Positions 1 through 13,477 of a DNA stretch of 64,000 nucleotides are shown here, in pieces. The number at the start of each line of letters is the position of its first letter. Position 1 is the stretch's first letter. The notes under the pieces were generated by a model, which saw only the letters and a list, made by a program, of their open reading frames with translations, ran no database searches and was not told the DNA's origin. The position numbers and the translations under genes are program-made. The DNA comes from Turbatrix aceti (lineage: Eukaryota > Nematoda > Chromadorea > Rhabditida > Panagrolaimidae). Where the stretch lies: assembly GCA_963969345.1 (NCBI GenBank), contig OZ017767.1, positions 11,414,471-11,478,470 on the forward strand, given 5' to 3'.

Positions 1-273
1 ACTGAAACATCTGTCAAACTCACAAGATACCAGAACATTATGGCCTACGCACTCAAGCATTCGTCGACGATTGTCGAACGCACTGGAGAATTTCCAAAGT
101 ATCAGGGAAATCCAGAGCGCGCTCAGCGTTGGCTCAGCGGCGCACGTGAGATTTTCTACGCCATGTCCGTGAAGTTGAGTGATCGCTGCTTCATCATTCT
201 CAATCTCATCAAAAATGACTTTTCCGAGTACACTGCCGATGTTGATGCTTTGTATAGAAAGTTGGCAAAATGA
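1..273 (+). CDS. C-terminal part of an unrecognised protein (5' end outside window)
   Basis: The reading frame is open from base 1 (T-E-T-S-V-K-L-T...) through an internal Met at 40 to a TGA at 271-273, so at least 90 residues are visible and the gene must start upstream of the window. The product is soluble-looking, with mixed charge and an Arg/Gln/Trp-rich middle, and has no membrane segment or motif that I can assign. Codon use (GCC, CTC, AAG, GAC) matches the confirmed exons of this window, which supports it as real coding sequence. An AATAAA-like signal follows about 10 bp after the stop. No function is proposed. Confidence 0.6.
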   Translation, partial: TETSVKLTRYQNIMAYALKHSSTIVERTGEFPKYQGNPERAQRWLSGAREIFYAMSVKLSDRCFIILNLIKNDFSEYTADVDALYRKLAK

Positions 274-340
274 TTGACGGAATAAAATTTAGTTAGATTG
301 CGTGCGCAGTAGTGAAATAAAAAAATGATGATATTTGTTT

Positions 341-443
341 AATGGGACTTTCACCGTCTTCAACGGGACCTTCGACGGCTTCAACGGGACCTACGACGGC
401 TTCAACGGGACCTACGACGGCTTCAACGGGATGTTCGACGTAT
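341..443 (+). repeat. 21-bp minisatellite array (copy 1)
   Basis: About four to five head-to-tail imperfect copies of a 21-bp unit close to CTTCAACGGGACCTACGACGG. The array lies between the end of the first gene and the 3' end of the mannosidase gene. The same unit recurs inside introns at 1125, 2114 and 14361. Confidence 0.9.
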
Positions 444-738
444 TAAACAAAATCTTCAAAAATGTTTTTAAACTTGCAAAATTGTTCGGCCAATATCCAT
501 CATACTAATCTTTATTATCAGAATCAGAAAAAAATCAACACCAATCGTTACCATTGTGACCCGTAAAATGGGAAAGCGGTTAAAGCCTTTTCAAAAGGCA
601 AAAAAAAAAACCCAAAAATAGTAATATATATCCAGTACTACCATAAAGGGTTGTGCTGTTGTCGCAGATTTTAGATTTCACGTTCCAGGATCACGTCATG
701 TTCTTTCGATAGGACCCGTGTCTGACCTGACCGCCTCA

Positions 739-3165
<2,427 letters not shown>

Positions 3166-3178
3166 ACCGCTGACCCTG

Positions 3179-4442
3179 AAGAAAAGAAGAAAAAAATAAA
3201 GTATCGCAAAATGTGTATTGTCACGCCTGGAAAGAAAACATATGCAAAAAAATACAAAATAAAAGTTATACAAAAAATGGTAATTTCATGAAAACCAGAA
3301 AAGCTACAATCAATCACAAGGTACACATTTTTGTAAGTACCTGCAAAGTACACAACAACCAGAATGACCGTGGACCGCGGTCGTCGATCATCTAAAATAC
3401 TACTTATTTATTTTATGTGTACGAACAACAAAAGAAGGAAAGAAGGAAGACACGAAGAACAAAAAAAAATACGGTTCAGTCGATGCGAAAATTGAGGTGA
3501 AGGCCGGAAAACCTTCACGCGATCCTTCTTGCAAAACCTTGCAAGAGCTATGTACAATATTCAATTGTTTGGTTGAATAGGAGGGAGATGATGATGATTT
3601 AATGGTAAAATTTTATGACTTTAAATTTTGATTATTATATTTATGTCGTTTCTTCGTTTTACAAGAAAACCAAATATGCAAGCAAAAGAATTCCCGAGAA
3701 TTGAATTTAAAATATAAATGAGTTTACCCCACACAAAAAATGAAAACATCAACCAATTGAATTTTGAGCATCCCATCCGGCAGCACTACATAGCAACCAA
3801 AAACTCCCCCTCCCAAAAAAGCATTTAAAAAAAATCGAAAAACCCTATCTGGGATTGATGGCTTCAAACAGTTTCAAAAAAATTTTACACCCGAATGATC
3901 GACGTTAAGCGTCGTAAAAAAACTCATAAAATCCTGCTAGACTTGGGAAATTGAATTGCTGCACTATGATCCTTACATATTACAACAAAAAAATGGATAA
4001 AAAAAATTACATGCAATCAAAGCATAATTTAAAAAAATGTTGCTGCAATCAAAACAATAACATCACTTTTAGTGAGTGAAAATTGTTACAGGGACAAAAA
4101 CTAAATGTTGGGACAAAATTTTTTAAACGAAATAAATAATTTAAATTCAATTTCAGCAACTTTTGCTCTTTTTTTACTAAAAAATTAGTTCCCGACAAAA
4201 AAGTTTCTTCCTCTCCGGAATTACCCTTCCTTTTCCAATTACAAGCCCACGTTTTTAAAAAAATGAACAGACTGAACTTTCACACATCGGGATGTCAAAG
4301 TCAAGTCCGAAGCTTACATTAGCTTCATCTAACTGTCAGCGATCACGAACGAGATTTTACGTTGTTTTTTTTAAAGGATTTTAGGGACGTCAGCTGACCG
4401 CTTCGGTCCAATTGTTCAAGGCCAAACTTTAGACAATTTTAA
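3179..4442. other. Intergenic region upstream of the mannosidase gene
   Basis: AT-rich sequence with A-runs and no exon-like stretch on either strand. It presumably contains the mannosidase promoter, but no TATA box at a convincing position was found. The right end abuts the foldback element. Confidence 0.6.
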
Positions 4443-5399
4443 AACACGTTCTGCGAGCCGATTTGGGATCGGCGACCCAGCTAATTTACACCTTCAAATG
4501 TTTTGTGCCCAAGTTGTAGGGGGGCATATGGAAGGTTCCAAACGGGCCTTAATAAATTTTTCAGATGCCGGATTCTGGAGCTAGGGCTTCTCGACTGTTT
4601 CAACGTCAAAATTTCAAACTGCTTCTAAAAATCTGATATTTGGCATACAGGGTAATCTTGGCACGAGAAATCGACTGGTGTATTTGGTTTTCTCAAAAAA
4701 CACCTGACTTTTTTGAAAAAATTGATTTTTGTCGATTTACCTGTATTTACCGTCAAAAATTGGCTGCGGCGTTCGGGAGAAAACTCCACGGGAAGTTTTG
4801 AAGCCGGAATCGGATAGTCCATCTTTTTAGACGTCGAATGAAGTATAACACGAAAAAAAAACCGATACTATATGATGACCATCCTTGGGCTTGAATGGCG
4901 CGCACTCGGTAAAAAAGGCCTAAATCGAGTTTCTGAAATGAATTTTTGTATAGTTGGAAAAATCTGATTTTTGCTTTCCAGGGGTAACTTGGCACGAGAA
5001 ATCTATTGAAGTATACAGATTTCTCAAAAAACATCGGATTTTTATGAAATGCTTGATCTTTTTGTTCTACCGTCAACTACCGTCACAAAATTGGCTGCGA
5101 CGTCCGGGAGAAAACTCCACGGGTAGTTTTGACGCCGGCATCGGATTGCACGTCTTTTTTGACGTCGAATGAGGTATGACACGAAAAAATATCGATACTA
5201 TATGATGACCATATGCCGACTTTTGTCGCGCGCACTCGGTAAAAAAAGCGTGCAAGCCTCTTTTTTGCCTCACTGGACGAAAAAGACATGCGCGCTCGTA
5301 ACAGGAGTCATGTTCAAAAAAACGCCCTGAAGCCAATTTTTGTTTGTTACCCTTGCGGTCATCTGGAGATGATTGGGCATGTCCGAAATATTGTTTTCA
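4443..5399 (+). repeat. Left arm of foldback element
   Basis: Inverted copy of 5520-6471. Arm-to-arm differences are scattered point changes and small indels, for example near 4455-4480 versus 6430-6450 and near 5265-5290 versus 5635-5650. Short ORFs within it are mirrored in the other arm and are not genes. Confidence 0.85.
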
Positions 5400-5519
5400 G
5401 CGACATGCGTTTTTTATTCGAAGATTTTGCGTATTGCCACTGGCATTGAAAGAACATGAAACTATGCAATATCGTAATTCACCTCATAATTATCCAATAA
5501 AAAGCGGCAATGGCTTAAA

Positions 5520-6471
5520 ACAATACTTCGGACATGCCCAATCAACTCCAGATGACCGCAAGGGTAACAAACAAAAATTGGCTTCAGGGCGTTTTTTTGA
5601 ACATGACTCCTGTTACGAGCGCGCACGTCTTTTTCGGGAAAAAGAGGCTTGCACGCTTTTTTTACCGAGTGCGCGCGACAAAAGCCGGCATATGGTCATC
5701 ATATAGTATCGATATTTTTTCGTGTCATACCTCATTCGACGTCAAAAAAGACGTGCAATCCGATGCCGGCGTCAAAACTACCCGTGAAGTTTTCTCCCGG
5801 ACGTCGCAGCCAATTTTGTGACAGTAATTGACGGTAGAACAAAAAGATCAAGCATTTCATAAAAATCAGATGTTTTTTGAGAAATCTGTATACTTCAATA
5901 GATTTCTCGTGCCAAGTTACCCCTGGAAAGCAAAAATCAGATTTTTCCAACTATACAAAAATTCATTTCAGAAACTCGATTTAGGCCCTTTTTACCGAGT
6001 GCGCGCCATTCAAACCCAAGGATGGTCAAAATATAGTATCGATTTTTTTTCGTGTTATACCTCATTCGACGTCTAAAAAGATGGACTATCCGATTCCGGC
6101 TTCAAAACTTCCCGTGGAGTTCTCTCCTGGACGCCGCAGCCAATTTTTGACGGTAAATACAGGTAAATCGACAAAAATCAATTTTTTCAAAAAAGTCAGG
6201 TGTTTTTTGAGAAAACCAAATACACCAGTCGATTTCTCGTGCCAAGATTACCCTGTATGCCAAATATCAGATTTTTAGAAGCAGTTTGAAATTTTGACGT
6301 TGAAACAGTCGAGAAGCCCTAGCTCCAGAATCCGGCATCTGGAAAATTTTTTAAGGCCCGTTTGGAACCTTCCATATGCCCCCCTACAACTTGGGCACAA
6401 AACATTTGAAGGTGTAAATTAGCTGGGTCGCGGCCTTCACCTTATTCCAAAATCGGCTCGCAGAACGTGTT
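5520..6471 (-). repeat. Right arm of foldback element
   Basis: Reverse complement of the left arm, separated from it by about 120 bp of unrelated spacer (about 5400-5519). Transcription across the element would give a long double-stranded hairpin RNA. Confidence 0.85.
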
Positions 6472-6475
6472 TTAA

Positions 6476-7410
6476 TGCATTTTTGAATGGTCGCACAGTA
6501 GCGTAAATTTTTAATGGGTAAAAAAAATAAAAATCAATTTGGTTAGACGAATGACAAAAATTTTATTTAAAAAATGTCATTTGCGTTCATTTTTGAAAAT
6601 GAAAGAGCAATTTTTTTTATTGTTAGATTTTCTACCTTTGTCAACTTTTTACAAAATGAAGAAGGAACAGACTATAGTCGCACACAAACAGGATTCTACA
6701 GCAAAAAAATAAACGAAAGCGTGAAAGTAAGTTTCACGTCAAAATGGAAAAACACTGGTACAATCATCGAATAAAAAAATTATTTCGGGGAAGAAAAGAC
6801 AAAAAAGGAGGAAAGTCACGCGCAAGCAACACAAATTATATGACTAAACTACAAAAAAATGAACAGAAAAAAAAAACAAAGGGATTTCCCGATGACCGAG
6901 AATCTCGAGGTAAGGGAGATTTATTTCTACAAGCATAAAAAAAGACGAGAAAAGTCAAACAACAAGAATGGGAAGAAAAATGGAAAAGAGAAATAGAGAG
7001 TGAGCGCATCAAGTATCGCGTTGGCGAGCCGGCAGACTTGCGCTTGTCTGGTGTGAAAGACGCACATTTGCATAAAAGAATGCGGGTTTGTGCAAATTTT
7101 TCGACGAAAGAACGCTAAAAAATTGGAGAGTGATGGAAGGTAATGCGCATGCGGGAAAAACAAAAGCCTGCCTGGCAACAACAAATCTACTTTTGTTTTT
7201 ATTTTTTAGGCACGTAAATTGTCAATCATAGGATTTGTTACATGAAAACTATTCTTTGAACTGAAATTATTTATTTACGGTTGCGTGATGCAGAAAGCGT
7301 GTCCTGGAACTCCAGCTGCAGGCAAAACGAAGTGGAAAATGACGCGTTGACGAAAAATACAGGCAATTCCAAGCGTAACGTGTTTCAGTCAGGCAACTCA
7401 TGATCCTAAT
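6476..7410. other. Intergenic DNA between the two mobile elements
   Basis: AT-rich with no supported gene. The only notable content is a possible second MULE transposase scrap on the minus strand near 7002-7064. Confidence 0.5.
7002..7064 (-). pseudogene. Possible MULE transposase scrap
   Basis: The minus-strand frame reads CVFHTRQAQVCRLANAILDA. This resembles CVFHFRQAVLRRCQALRL in the element at 7420-8580, where the C-x-F-H motif belongs to the MULE transposase domain. The match covers only about 20 residues and no terminal repeats surround it, so chance similarity is possible. Confidence 0.25.
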
Positions 7411-7419
7411 CAGCAAATG
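7411..7419. repeat. Left 9-bp target-site duplication of the MULE
   Basis: CAGCAAATG, repeated exactly at 8581-8589 on the other side of the element. Confidence 0.88.
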
Positions 7420-8580
7420 GGTTTAGTGACACTACTCCTATTTTGACAACTCCTATTATGACAACTCCTATTTTGACAACTCCTATTTTGACAACTTTTC
7501 ACAGTCTTTCCTATTTTGTCAACCAATTCCTATTTTAACAACTTTTTAAAAAAAGGGTGCATTAGGGGTTGTTGCGTGCGCTGAAGACAACTGTGTTGTT
7601 GCCTGAGGGCATGGATGACTTTATCACGAGATATTATCATTTTTAGTGATATTTTTTTTGTAAAAAAACATTTTGTGTTTTATTTTTTGGAACAATTTTT
7701 TTGAACACAGTTAGTACTATTTGATTTTAGTTATGAATCAATTATTATTTAATTAGTCTGCTTTTGAGAGTCTTGCCTGTGCAAGTAAAAGAAATTGTTG
7801 AAAAGATTTTATTATGCCATTTTCAGTATTGTTTTCAAAAAAACAACAGCGATATTATAAATTAACAATCTGATAAACACAAAATAACGGCTTAAGGGCT
7901 GTTACATTATCAATGAAAAATGTTCAAATATTTAAAACGAAAAAATGGGTTTCCAGTGTACGTTGTGCTCGGGGAAGAAAGAATGCTAACTCCAGATGAT
8001 TCACCCACTTTGCAATTTTTGGTTCGTCCAAAAATTCGGTAAGCCTTAATGCCTGACACCGTCGTAGTACCGCTTGCCGAAAATGGAAGACGCATGCTTT
8101 GACAATGTCGGCAAAAATGATCTTCAGAGCCCCCATTTTTTTTTTTTTTGATTTGAAATTTGATGTTAGTACAAGTACTGAAATTTTTACTTCTTTACAG
8201 CACTTAAAAATCTGTAGATTTTTTCTTCTGAACCCTGCTTGATTTTTGGTCAAAATTCGTCTTATAATTTAAAAAAAACAAATCCAAATGTTTCGAATGT
8301 TATCACAAACTGCATTATATTTTTTTTCTGTTTTTTTACAAAAAAAAATATCACTAAAAATGATAATATCTCGTGATAAAGTCATCCATGCCCTCAGGCA
8401 ACAACACAGTTGTCTTCAGCGCACGCAACAACCCCTAATGCACCCTTTTTTTAAAAAGTTGTTAAAATAGGAATTGGTTGACAAAATAGGAAAGACTGTG
8501 AAAAGTTGTCAAAATAGGAGTTGTCAAAATAGGAGTTGTCATAATAGGAGTTGTCAAAATAGGAGTAGTGTCACTAAACC
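7420..8580. mobile_element. Mutator-like (MULE) DNA transposon, decayed
   Basis: Terminal inverted repeats of about 251 bp (7420-7670 and 8329-8580) begin GGTTTAGTGACACTACTCC. Each contains a run of 15-bp units (TCCTATTTTGACAAC). A perfect 9-bp direct duplication, CAGCAAATG, flanks the element (7411-7419 and 8581-8589). Long TIRs with a 9-bp target duplication are the MULE signature. The unique interior (7671-8328) holds a minus-strand remnant of a MULE transposase. At 1.16 kb it is much shorter than an autonomous MULE. Confidence 0.9.
7930..8136 (-). pseudogene. MULE transposase fragment
   Basis: The frame read on the minus strand includes ALKIIFADIVKACVFHFRQA followed by VLRRCQALRL and, about 20 residues later, LELAFFLPRAQ. 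In the MULE transposase domain these correspond to the 'ALK..FP....GC.FHF.Q...R..Q.LGL' block and the following 'aLaFLP' block, with the conserved C-x-F-H. About 65 residues remain of a domain that normally sits in a protein of several hundred. The catalytic DDE residues are not all present, so this piece cannot be an active transposase. Confidence 0.75.
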
Positions 8581-8589
8581 CAGCAAATG
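8581..8589. repeat. Right 9-bp target-site duplication of the MULE
   Basis: CAGCAAATG, identical to 7411-7419. Confidence 0.88.
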
Positions 8590-11500
8590 AAGCATGCTTC
8601 AAAATTTTAAAGCCAAAAAAGCTCTTTGAATAGGCGCGAACGTTCGTAGTCTTTCGCAAAAAAAATTTTTTTTTTTGTGGAAATTTTTTTTACAATTTTT
8701 TTCTTTGCTTTTGTTTTCAAAAAAAGCTAAAGATTCTTCAAATTTAGCAACAAAAAAAAGGTGTATCTCGAAGACTGTTACCAAAAACGAAAAAAAAAAC
8801 AAATTACCCAAGTTTACGTTTTTTACCTAGCGAACAAACTTTTTTACAAATGATAAAAAAATTGTCGTTCGTTGTTTGTTCACGAACGAAAAAACAATTG
8901 TTTGGCCATCCCTGGGTCCTATGCGGCCAATGACGTGTTCAAGCAACAAAGGACCCATGCGTTTTGTTTTTTCGTAGTTTTTCTTCCTTTCTCTCCCCCA
9001 CCCGTATCATTTGGTTTACTCTCTCTCGTTTATGACACAGATTTTGCCGCTCAACTGCTATGTCCAACTCTCGTTTGTTCACCTTTCTCTGTTGTTCAAA
9101 CATAACAAGCAAGAAGAAGACAGATAGGCAATGCGTGGACAGCTAGGGGATATAAAATTCTTACACTGATCAAAAATCGGAAAATACAATTGTATGTATA
9201 AAACTTATTACACGTCGAATAAGGAAGAGCAGTTACAATGATAACGATAGTGCCTCATCGATGAGACTGTCTTTCTTTGTTATCAACACTGAAAACGTAG
9301 CCAAGCCCTGTCTTCAGCACTGTTCAATAAGACACCGGCAATTAATTATTAACGATTTTAGAAAACAAAAAAATTTTGACGTCCAAACTGACGGTTAAAA
9401 TTTTTTGTTACGTTCATGTTAGTGGTTGGAAAAGTAAATTGAAGGTTACTTCTGGCTGAAAAAGACTAACCTTTTATTGAACTTTTAAATCGGATTTAAT
9501 CGATTCGATTTTTCTGTGAAAGGGGGATGAAAACACAATAAAAAGGTCATGGTTGCGGAAGCGTATTTAGCCAGTTATGACCGTAAAAATATTTTCGTGG
9601 TCATAGAAAACGATGAAAAAGTTGTGATTTTGTCACTGCGACATTCGTTTGTGAACAAATTCAATTTTTTCCCGAACGAGGGCAAAAATGTTTGCGTTGC
9701 AAACAAAATTGCCAAAACGTTTGTGTTTATTTGTGAACGTAAAAAAACAGTTTTTCGTTCACCGCTGATTGCAATGGAAAAATTTGAATATGAATGCGCA
9801 ATAAAATGTTTACAAGAGCATACAGATCTTTAAACTTTTTTTAAACAAAAATAAAAAGACTCACATAAGTACGTATCATAATCCCTTTCAATTGAAAAAA
9901 AACTTTCACGCCTTTCATAGAACACAAAATCATCTTTACATCTATGGCAAGTTCGCCTGGTGGCATTATAAAGCTTTTGGAAACCCATCAAATCCCCACA
10001 ACTGCAGATAAATACAAATGGGGCTTATCCGGCAACGAAAAGCAAGCGTCAAAAAATATTTATGCAAGCGGATTCAAAAACAGACATATTTATAACCACT
10101 TATATCTACAAGAGTGCATTCGGCATCATTGAGCGACGGCAGTTTTACAATGCGTTGACCTTAAGGGAAGCTTAAGTCAATTTAATTTTTTTCAATGGAT
10201 TAAAAAATTGTTTGTCAGTGCAAGATCTTTGGCTTGGTACGTGAAGAACAGAAATAAAATCCAGCATCAAGCAATAGTGTTTATCAGTGTTGACTTAGAC
10301 TGATTTATGGATGTATGGACAGATTAGATGGTAATCCATGCTTGCGTTAAAAGCCGGACATCACAGTGAAGGCCTGTGCACATTCATCGTCAGAAAAACG
10401 AGTGTTGTATAATAGTAAATATAAGCGTTGATGAATAAACGTGGGCTTGTTCATATTTTGATTAAAAAAAAGATTGCTCAATAGAAAACAAATTTAAAAA
10501 AATGTTTTAAAAAAAATAGAAAATTGTTTTTTGAAAAAAAATAAGATTGTATAAAATTTTTGTCAAAAAGCACGAAGAACTTTTATTTATCAAAAATTTT
10601 CAAGCGTGTTTTTTTGCACAACCTTCTAAAAATTCTAGTGTTTTTTTAGCAGCTTTTTAAAAAACTTCAGAAGTTATTTTTTAAAACCAAAAAACAAATT
10701 ATATCAAACGTGTGCCATTAAGATAAAAAAAACATCAAAAATAAAAAAACAAGTGGCATTCTGTCACGGCATGCCATTTTTTATACCGCTCGTTCCGCTG
10801 TTCTTCACGCCGGTTGTCTACTCGGCAGTTGTTGGCATTTCCAATAAAACAAAAAAATAACTCGACAGACTGAACAAATGAGTGTAAATTATAAAAAAAA
10901 ACGGTAAAAGTAGTCTGGCGGGAGAAAACTCGGACTTCTTCACGTCACCTTTCATGTTAGACATTTTTTCGGTGCGACTGCGAAGCTTTCATGAATAGAC
11001 AAGCGTTTCCCGTAGGCAGCGTTGCGTTTCTAGAGCTTCGTGCTCAAGAGGATCAAAATTGAGTTTAGTTTTTTTCAGTAAATGTGCCGGCCGTGATAAA
11101 CAAGGTTATTGCCGTTTTGAGATCATTGTAAACAATTTTTGAAACGAAGTTATACTTTTTTTTATACATTCATAGAATTTTAAATTTATCTGTCACCAAT
11201 TGATTTTCTACGAACCAGGCATAAAAATGCTACCGTCTATATTGAAACGTTGTTTTTTTGGACGTGATTAAAAAATGGTTTCTCCACTTTTTTGGCTTGA
11301 TTTAGAAATTCCGAGTGAGTTTTGTGGCTTTTTGTTACAAAACACTGATTTGTTAAAAACAAATGATGATAACAAAATTTCAGCGGAAAAAATGTTTGCA
11401 TCTGCGTAAAATAACGGCGTAAAAAGTCATTTATTTTGACGCTTTTTCGTGTCACTGGTTAGTTATCAAAATTAGTAACAAGTCTAAGAATAAAACAAAA

Positions 11501-13477
11501 ATAAAAGACATTTTATTTAAAACCAAAATAAAAAAAATTGAGAAAATTTTTTTGTTTAGCATGCAAGATTTGAGTTGCAGTAATTATTGCAAAATTTTTT
11601 TCCAACATTTTTTCTGTATGCGACAGTAATTTAACAATTTTTAGAATTAAAAAAAAATTTTCAAAAATCTATTTTTTTAAATTTACCCCTATTTTAGGCA
11701 GCCATTTCGATCGTGTTCAATAAATTTCATTCAAATATTTATACTCTTCCCAAGCGAAAAACAATTATCAGGTTGTTAGGTTAATAATGCGCGTTTTGGC
11801 CTCCGATAGATTTTTAAATAAAATCGTATGTAATTTTACTGAATCCCTCATATGTTAACTATTGTTATCACTAACATGTTGTGCTCTATGATGCAAAAGA
11901 TGAGCACCCTTACGCTGGTTACCAGACCTCAGAACAAGTAGTCACCTCAATTTCGAAGGTTTCAACGTTTTATTTTTTATTCTCGATCAAGGAAAGCTGC
12001 AACCACGGGGTTAAGTGGCAATAAAATAGTGTGGTATCAGTGCTCTTCAGCGGTTGAAACCCCACTTCCGATCTTGATGTGGGAATTTTTTAGCCGAGTT
12101 TTAACACGATTTTAAAAAACAATCTAAACTAATGATTTTTAAAAAGGAGCAAAAAATAATTTAAAAAAAAAAAGAAAAAAGAGATCAATTTAGCAAAAAA
12201 GGGTTTTAACCGACAAAACGTAACGCCAGAACACTATTTAATTACCACTTGGCCCGGTAGTGACAGCGCTCCTTGTTTGAGAATAAAAAATTAAAACTTT
12301 GAAAAATTCACAATTCAGGTTAATTATTGTTTTTAAGATTAATTACCAGAGTTTTGTAAGCAGAGCGCCAATATTTTGCATAAAAAACCGCGACATGTAA
12401 ATGATAGCTACAATCAATATATTCTGAATTTTGGATTATCAGGGGAAATTAGAAAAAAAATAAGCTACAGAAAAATTTTAATTTTTTTTTCAAGTCAATT
12501 TTCTTTGTTTTATGTGGAATGCGCGGTGCTAAAAATGTTGTACCAACAAACTGATTTAACTGAAGGTGTACCAACAAACGTACTGTGTGTGGTGTATGTC
12601 TGTGTGTCGGTGTAACAAAATGAAGCATACACGCACACACTTTGCCTAATTAATAAATACTGTGAGGTTACACCACAGAAAGTACGGTCCTTTACTGTCT
12701 GATTGAACGACGTCGGCGAGTTGTATGCTAAATTTTTATTGGCTGGAAAAATTCTCATCAGAACAGTATACAAGCAATTGGCATAGCATCCGCGTCGCGC
12801 GATTACGACGGCACCTACCATGAAAGACTGTTTCCACCCTTCAGGATGTGCGAACCGATGAGTCGATTCGCGACGCGCTTGCCGAATGCAGCTATGCCAA
12901 TGTGTTACTGTGCCGAAAAGTATTTTTCCCGCCAAAAATTTAAACACACAGTTCGTTTACCGTATTGAGGTCAACATTCAAACGTTATACGATCCCTGCT
13001 TGTATTTTTACGGCTTCTCTGCGCAGCTTTTGCTTGCTAACTGAATTTTTTTTGGGACAGACAGACAAATGGTGTGAATGTATAAAACGGAGCATAATAC
13101 AACGGTGTGTAATGCAACTTCACATGTGTGTGTGTGTTTAAACTACGCATTTTGTTTAACAAAATTCCTTTCTTCAAGGGTACTTGCTGGCTTGCCCCCT
13201 TTTTTGTCCCCTAACCCCGTTCCAATGTCTTATCGTCGCGTTTCTGTGAGATTTCAAAAAATCCTAATCTTTTTCTTTACTTTTGTTGGATCCAAAAATG
13301 TAAGAGAGAATGCGCTTGGGGCATTGCAAAAATTCTCAGTTTCAGTAACCTCACAGGTTTGTCTCCAACTCATAAAGTTTATAAATTCATATTTGATCGC
13401 ATAGAAGTAGTACAAAATTCAATGCACGCATACATACGTACAAAAAACATTATTTTTGAAATTTAAAAAAAATCATT
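8590..13477. other. Gene-poor AT-rich region
   Basis: About 4.9 kb with long A/T runs and no exon whose codon use or splice sites match the confirmed genes. A 14-base identity to the conserved nematode SL1 leader occurs at about 8802-8815. An imperfect inverted repeat lies at 12778-12900. ORFs of up to about 145 codons exist (9549-9833 plus, 12510-12947 minus) but lack recognisable domains or coding-like composition. Confidence 0.6.
12778..12900. repeat. Imperfect inverted repeat, GC-richer than surroundings
   Basis: TTGGCATAGC (12778-12787) is matched by GCTATGCCAA (12891-12900). Inside this, GCGTCGCG pairs with CGCGACGC, enclosing a loop of about 70 bases. It could be a small structured RNA or a mobile-element relic; the sequence alone does not decide. 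Confidence 0.45.

Larger units (their letters stand above)
4443..6471. mobile_element. Foldback-type element (long inverted repeats, TTAA ends)
   Basis: The left arm (about 4443-5399) is repeated in reverse complement as the right arm (about 5520-6471), around a spacer of about 120 bp. The outermost bases read AACACGTTCTGCGAGCCGA on each side and are flanked by TTAA (4439-4442 and 6472-6475); beyond that, the flanks differ. Each arm holds two diverged direct subrepeats of roughly 330 bp, starting near 4650 and 4980 in the left arm and sharing blocks such as CGGGAGAAAACTCCACGGG and CTTGGCACGAGAAATC. Long arms with internal direct repeats are typical of foldback transposons (Drosophila FB, nematode Tc4-like). 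No transposase is present, so it would be non-autonomous. TTAA targeting recalls piggyBac, but the ends do not match the canonical piggyBac termini. Confidence 0.88.

Noticed and set aside
5344..5831. ORFs within the foldback element
   Set aside because: They are mirrored in both arms, overlap each other in several frames and resemble no transposase.
4443..6471. Assigning the foldback element to piggyBac
   Set aside because: TTAA ends fit, but the termini lack the CCY...RGG pattern and there is no transposase, so only the target preference is reported.
8790..8900. An SL RNA gene
   Set aside because: The SL1-like core lacks the following GT donor, Sm site and stem-loops.
12510..12947. 145-codon minus-strand ORF
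   Set aside because: No domain, atypical codon use, and it runs through low-complexity GT/CA sequence and a hairpin.
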